A stretch of DNA of 64,000 nt from Lyophyllum atratum (lineage: Eukaryota; Basidiomycota; Agaricomycetes; Agaricales; Lyophyllaceae): assembly GCA_014905825.1 (NCBI GenBank), contig JACGCN010000031.1, positions 558,001 through 622,000 on the forward strand, written 5' to 3'. Below, piece after piece: positions 61,616 through 64,000 of this stretch. How positions within the stretch are numbered: position 1 is the first letter of the stretch; each line of letters begins with the position of its first letter. Both the position numbers and the translations under genes were made by a program. The notes beneath the pieces were generated by a model, which was not told where the DNA came from, did no database searches, and worked only from the letters and a program-made list of their open reading frames with translations.

Positions 61616-62980
61616 GTTCGTCAATGGCACGCCGACTTGAAACGACCAGACGACTTAACGGATTCCGAGTACTCCACTTTTATCCGATACGCCACAGAAT
61701 TTTTCCTCGATGGTCCACGCCTCTGGCGTTGACATCGACAAGGCTCTCATCAATTGGTTGTCAATCCCGAGGCCAGAATAGAAATTCTTCAGGCTGTTCA
61801 CAATGGACTCGGACACCGACGTTTCTTTGCGACTCGCGCCACACTTCTGGAACGTTTCTGGTGGCCCCATGTTCATGCGGACATAGTCTGGTTTGTCTGG
61901 ACTTGTCACATTTGTCAAGTCCAGCAGACTCGGAAAGTGCTGATTCCGCCCATTGTCGCAACTCCCGCTCCCCTTTTCGCCAAAATCTATGTCGATACCA
62001 TGCATATGCCATCTTCTCACGGATTTTCCTACATTGTCCAAGGCCGCTGTTCCCTCATCCACTATCCCGAAGGGCGCGCCCTTAGGAAAGAAAACCACAA
62101 GACGATTGGCGAGTGGTTATTTCAAGACATCATCTGCCGTTGGGGTGGACTCCGAGAAATTGTAACAGATAACGGAGGCCCATTCATCAAAGCTATCGCC
62201 TACCTCGCCAAAAAGTACCACATCAACTACATCCGCATCTCTGGCTACAACTCACATGCAAACGGCCTTGTGGAAAGACCTCATTTCGATGTTCGGCAAG
62301 CTTTGTTCAAAGCCGCCGATGGTGATGAGCGCAAATGGTTTACCGCGACTCATTCCATATTCTGGGCAGAGCGGGTCACTATCCGAAAGCGTATGGGTTG
62401 TTCACCCTATTATGCTGCTACCGGAACCCATCCCTTACTTCCATTCGACATTACCGAAGCCACTTACCTTCAACCGCCCCCGGATTCCATCCTATCCACT
62501 ACCGACCTCATCATTAGAAGAGCCATTGCACTTCAAAAACGCGCTGGAGACCTTGCAAAACTCCACTCGGATGTTTATGCTGCTCGGAAAAAGGCCGCAC
62601 TTCGTTTCGAACTTGAACATTCCCGCACAATTCGGAACTACGACTTCAAAAAAGGAAACCTTGTCCTTATGCGCAACACCAAAATGGAGAAAAGCCTTAA
62701 CCGAAAAATGCGACCTCGGTACGTTGGACCCCTTATCGTCCTTTCCCGAAACAAAGGAGGCGCGTATATCATCTGCGAACTCGATGGTTCTGTCCTCCAT
62801 CGACCAGTGGCGGCATTCCGACTGATTCCTTACCTTGCTCGACGTTCCATTCCCCTTCCCGAAAATGCTATCGACATCAACACTCACCGACTTCGAGATA
62901 TGGAAGAAACCGACCTACTTGACGACGACGACCTACCGGAAATCGGTCCCGATGCCGATTCTGACTCTGATTCCGATTGA
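61616..62980 (+). pseudogene. Ty3/Gypsy Pol C-terminus: integrase (one break)
   Basis: Begins HADLKRPDDLTDSEYSTFIR and DGPRLWR, the linker before integrase, then a frame break near 61733. ORF 61754-62980 carries NPEARIEILQAVHNGLGHRR, the zinc-binding HHCC region (H..H..CHICQVQQTRK), and the rve core: AKIYVDTMHM (Asp), EIVTDNGGPF (Asp) and SHANGLVERPH (Glu-containing). The C-terminal part has RKMRPRYVGPLIVLSRNKGG and ICELDGSVLHRPVAAFRLIP, and an acidic tail (PDADSDSDSD). The ORF itself is long and undamaged, so the copy is fairly young. RT and RNase H are absent from this side, displaced by the element at 60072-61615. Confidence 0.9.
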
Positions 62981-63249
62981 TGTTTCCCTTTCACTATTTT
63001 ATTTCATACCCGACTTCCCATTTCCTTTCTGAAGCCGCATTTTCAATTGCGCAACTCCAAGGGGTTTTCCGGCAATGAAGGGATCTGAGCCTTTCCCCTT
63101 TATTATATTTCCTTGATTATTTCTGTTTCCCTTTACTTATTTTTCATATCAGATATTTGACAAGACATATTTCAAGGCATTTACAGAAACGACAAATTAT
63201 ATACAAGTTATTTTCTTTCCGACGCCGAGTTCTGAGTACCATTTTCACC
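62981..63249. other. 3' region of the Gypsy pol ORF
   Basis: AT-rich stretch with runs of TTTCC. No gene. It separates the pol stop codon from the convergent antisense ORF. Confidence 0.4.
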
Positions 63250-64000
63250 TTATTCCTCCCCGCTTCCCTCCTCTTCCTCCAATTCTTCGGCACCTAACTC
63301 GGGAGTTGTCCATCTTGCCAGTTCCGCGGACGACACTTCAAACGAGGACGCTGCGTCATCCAATTGATCCTCCAAGGAATTGAGGAACCCGATATGCATG
63401 TTGAGAATCACATGGGTCTCCCGGATTTTCTTCTCGACCTCTTCCATATACATTCGCGCATGTTCCACGTCGCGAAGGACTTCATCCTTAGTCGGCCGTC
63501 CGCAATACGCGCCTCGGTGGAGATCCCGGATGATTCCACGGTTTCCGGAGCGCAGGGCTCTCGGTGGTACCGGAATCCGAGACGGTCCCGCAATCAGTTG
63601 GCCAGTGCGAGGGTGAAAGACAGTCGGAAGGGCGCCGTTAGGACCGTAGAATGTCGCATCCGGAGTAGGCCATCGCGGCATCGGTTCCCTCGTCGACTCG
63701 GGTTCAGGTTCCAAGCCGGATTTCTCTCCCTCGACTCTGAATCGGTTTCCTCCGCTTTTCCTTTCCCCTTTCCCTCGTCCTTTCCTTTTCCCTTGCCCGT
63801 CACCCTTCCCTTTCCAGCTCTCTTCTTCGGTGCTCTAGGAGTAGCCCGCGACCCTTTCCAAATGATGCTGTCGATGCTACACCTGAGTTTCCTCTGGTTG
63901 CAAGGACCGCACGCGCCTGGTCGGCCATTCCGTAGGCGTCGGAAAAAGCAGACCTCGCCCTTTTCGACGCAACGGCCGCACTTAGCAGAATCAGCAAATA
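63250..64000 (-). pseudogene. Antisense ORF beside Gypsy with Zn2Cys6-like cluster (5' end outside window)
   Basis: Minus strand from the window edge reads AKCGRCVEKGEVCFFRRLRN then GRPGACGPCNQRKLRCS: C-x2-C-x6-C-x12-C-x2-C-x6-C, the spacing of fungal Zn2Cys6 DNA-binding domains. A Lys/Gly-rich linker follows, and after a one-base frame shift near 63730 the frame PMPRWPTPDATFYGPNGALP, FHPRTGQLIAGPSRIPVPPR and a helical segment (VEHARMYMEEVEKKIRETHV) ends in an acidic tail at 63250. Similar antisense ORFs are common beside agaricomycete Gypsy elements in my recollection; function unknown. Confidence 0.6.

Noticed and set aside
60576..61732. ORFs of 297, 215 and 216 codons near the second C-rich core
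   Set aside because: Low-complexity His/Pro/Thr products from CACCAC repeats with no domain, and overlapping open frames on both strands.

Overview
This window looks like nuclear DNA of an agaricomycete basidiomycete. Three things point there. The genes are split by many short introns (about 50-65 nt, GT..AG). The protein set is fungal and eukaryotic: proteasome core and lid subunits, a mitochondrial complex III chaperone, and a replication factor. The right side carries KDZ transposons with a linked TET/JBP dioxygenase, a combination known mainly from mushroom-forming fungi. All identifications come from reading the sequence; no database search was run.

Left part (1-16 kb), host genes. From left to right: the 3' end of a serine beta-lactamase-like gene; PUP1 (20S proteasome beta2, minus); an aldehyde dehydrogenase with 15 exons; CBP3 (complex III assembly chaperone, minus); a nuclear-looking EF-hand protein; a small secreted dibasic-rich protein; RPN6 (minus) and RPN7 (plus), a head-to-head pair of proteasome lid genes; and a probable Sld3-like replication regulator. 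Three divergent pairs share very short promoters (126, 53 and 133 bp). Three proteasome genes lie within about 11.3 kb.

Right part (16-64 kb), a nested transposon island. 16.27-21.86 kb is a 5.6-kb CACTA-like element with ~660-bp inverted arms, a 3-bp target duplication, an internal minisatellite and a nested Harbinger-type MITE. 22.3-28.0 kb is a decayed minus-strand Ty3/Gypsy element, split in its reverse transcriptase by a 1.9-kb element with 8-bp target duplications (25308-27223). 28-33 kb holds only unrecognised ORFs, inverted and direct duplications and an LTR fragment. 33.4-40.4 kb is a rearranged Ty1/Copia element whose 3' LTR contains a nearly intact Tc1/mariner element. 40.4-42 kb has a hAT remnant, a regular array of four palindromes and a second Harbinger-type MITE. 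42-48 kb contains a KDZ transposase and a TET/JBP-type 2-oxoglutarate dioxygenase, both on the minus strand and both damaged. 49.4-60 kb is a viroplasmin-like ORF and a second KDZ element. Its end (TIR GAGNNCTTTACACTCCCCC plus subterminal repeats) is split by a young LTR element (50306-58235), and its transposase ORF is cut by another TIR-bearing element at 60072. 61.6-64 kb is a Ty3/Gypsy integrase ORF followed by an antisense ORF with a Zn2Cys6-like cysteine pattern.

The most unusual object is the LTR element at 50306-58235. Its 419-bp LTRs show no difference by eye and it has a 5-bp target duplication, yet its 7.1-kb interior encodes no recognisable gag or pol. Instead it carries at least 14 copies of a ~38-nt hairpin whose stems vary in a compensatory way. 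This suggests selection on RNA or DNA structure in a non-autonomous, recently mobile element.
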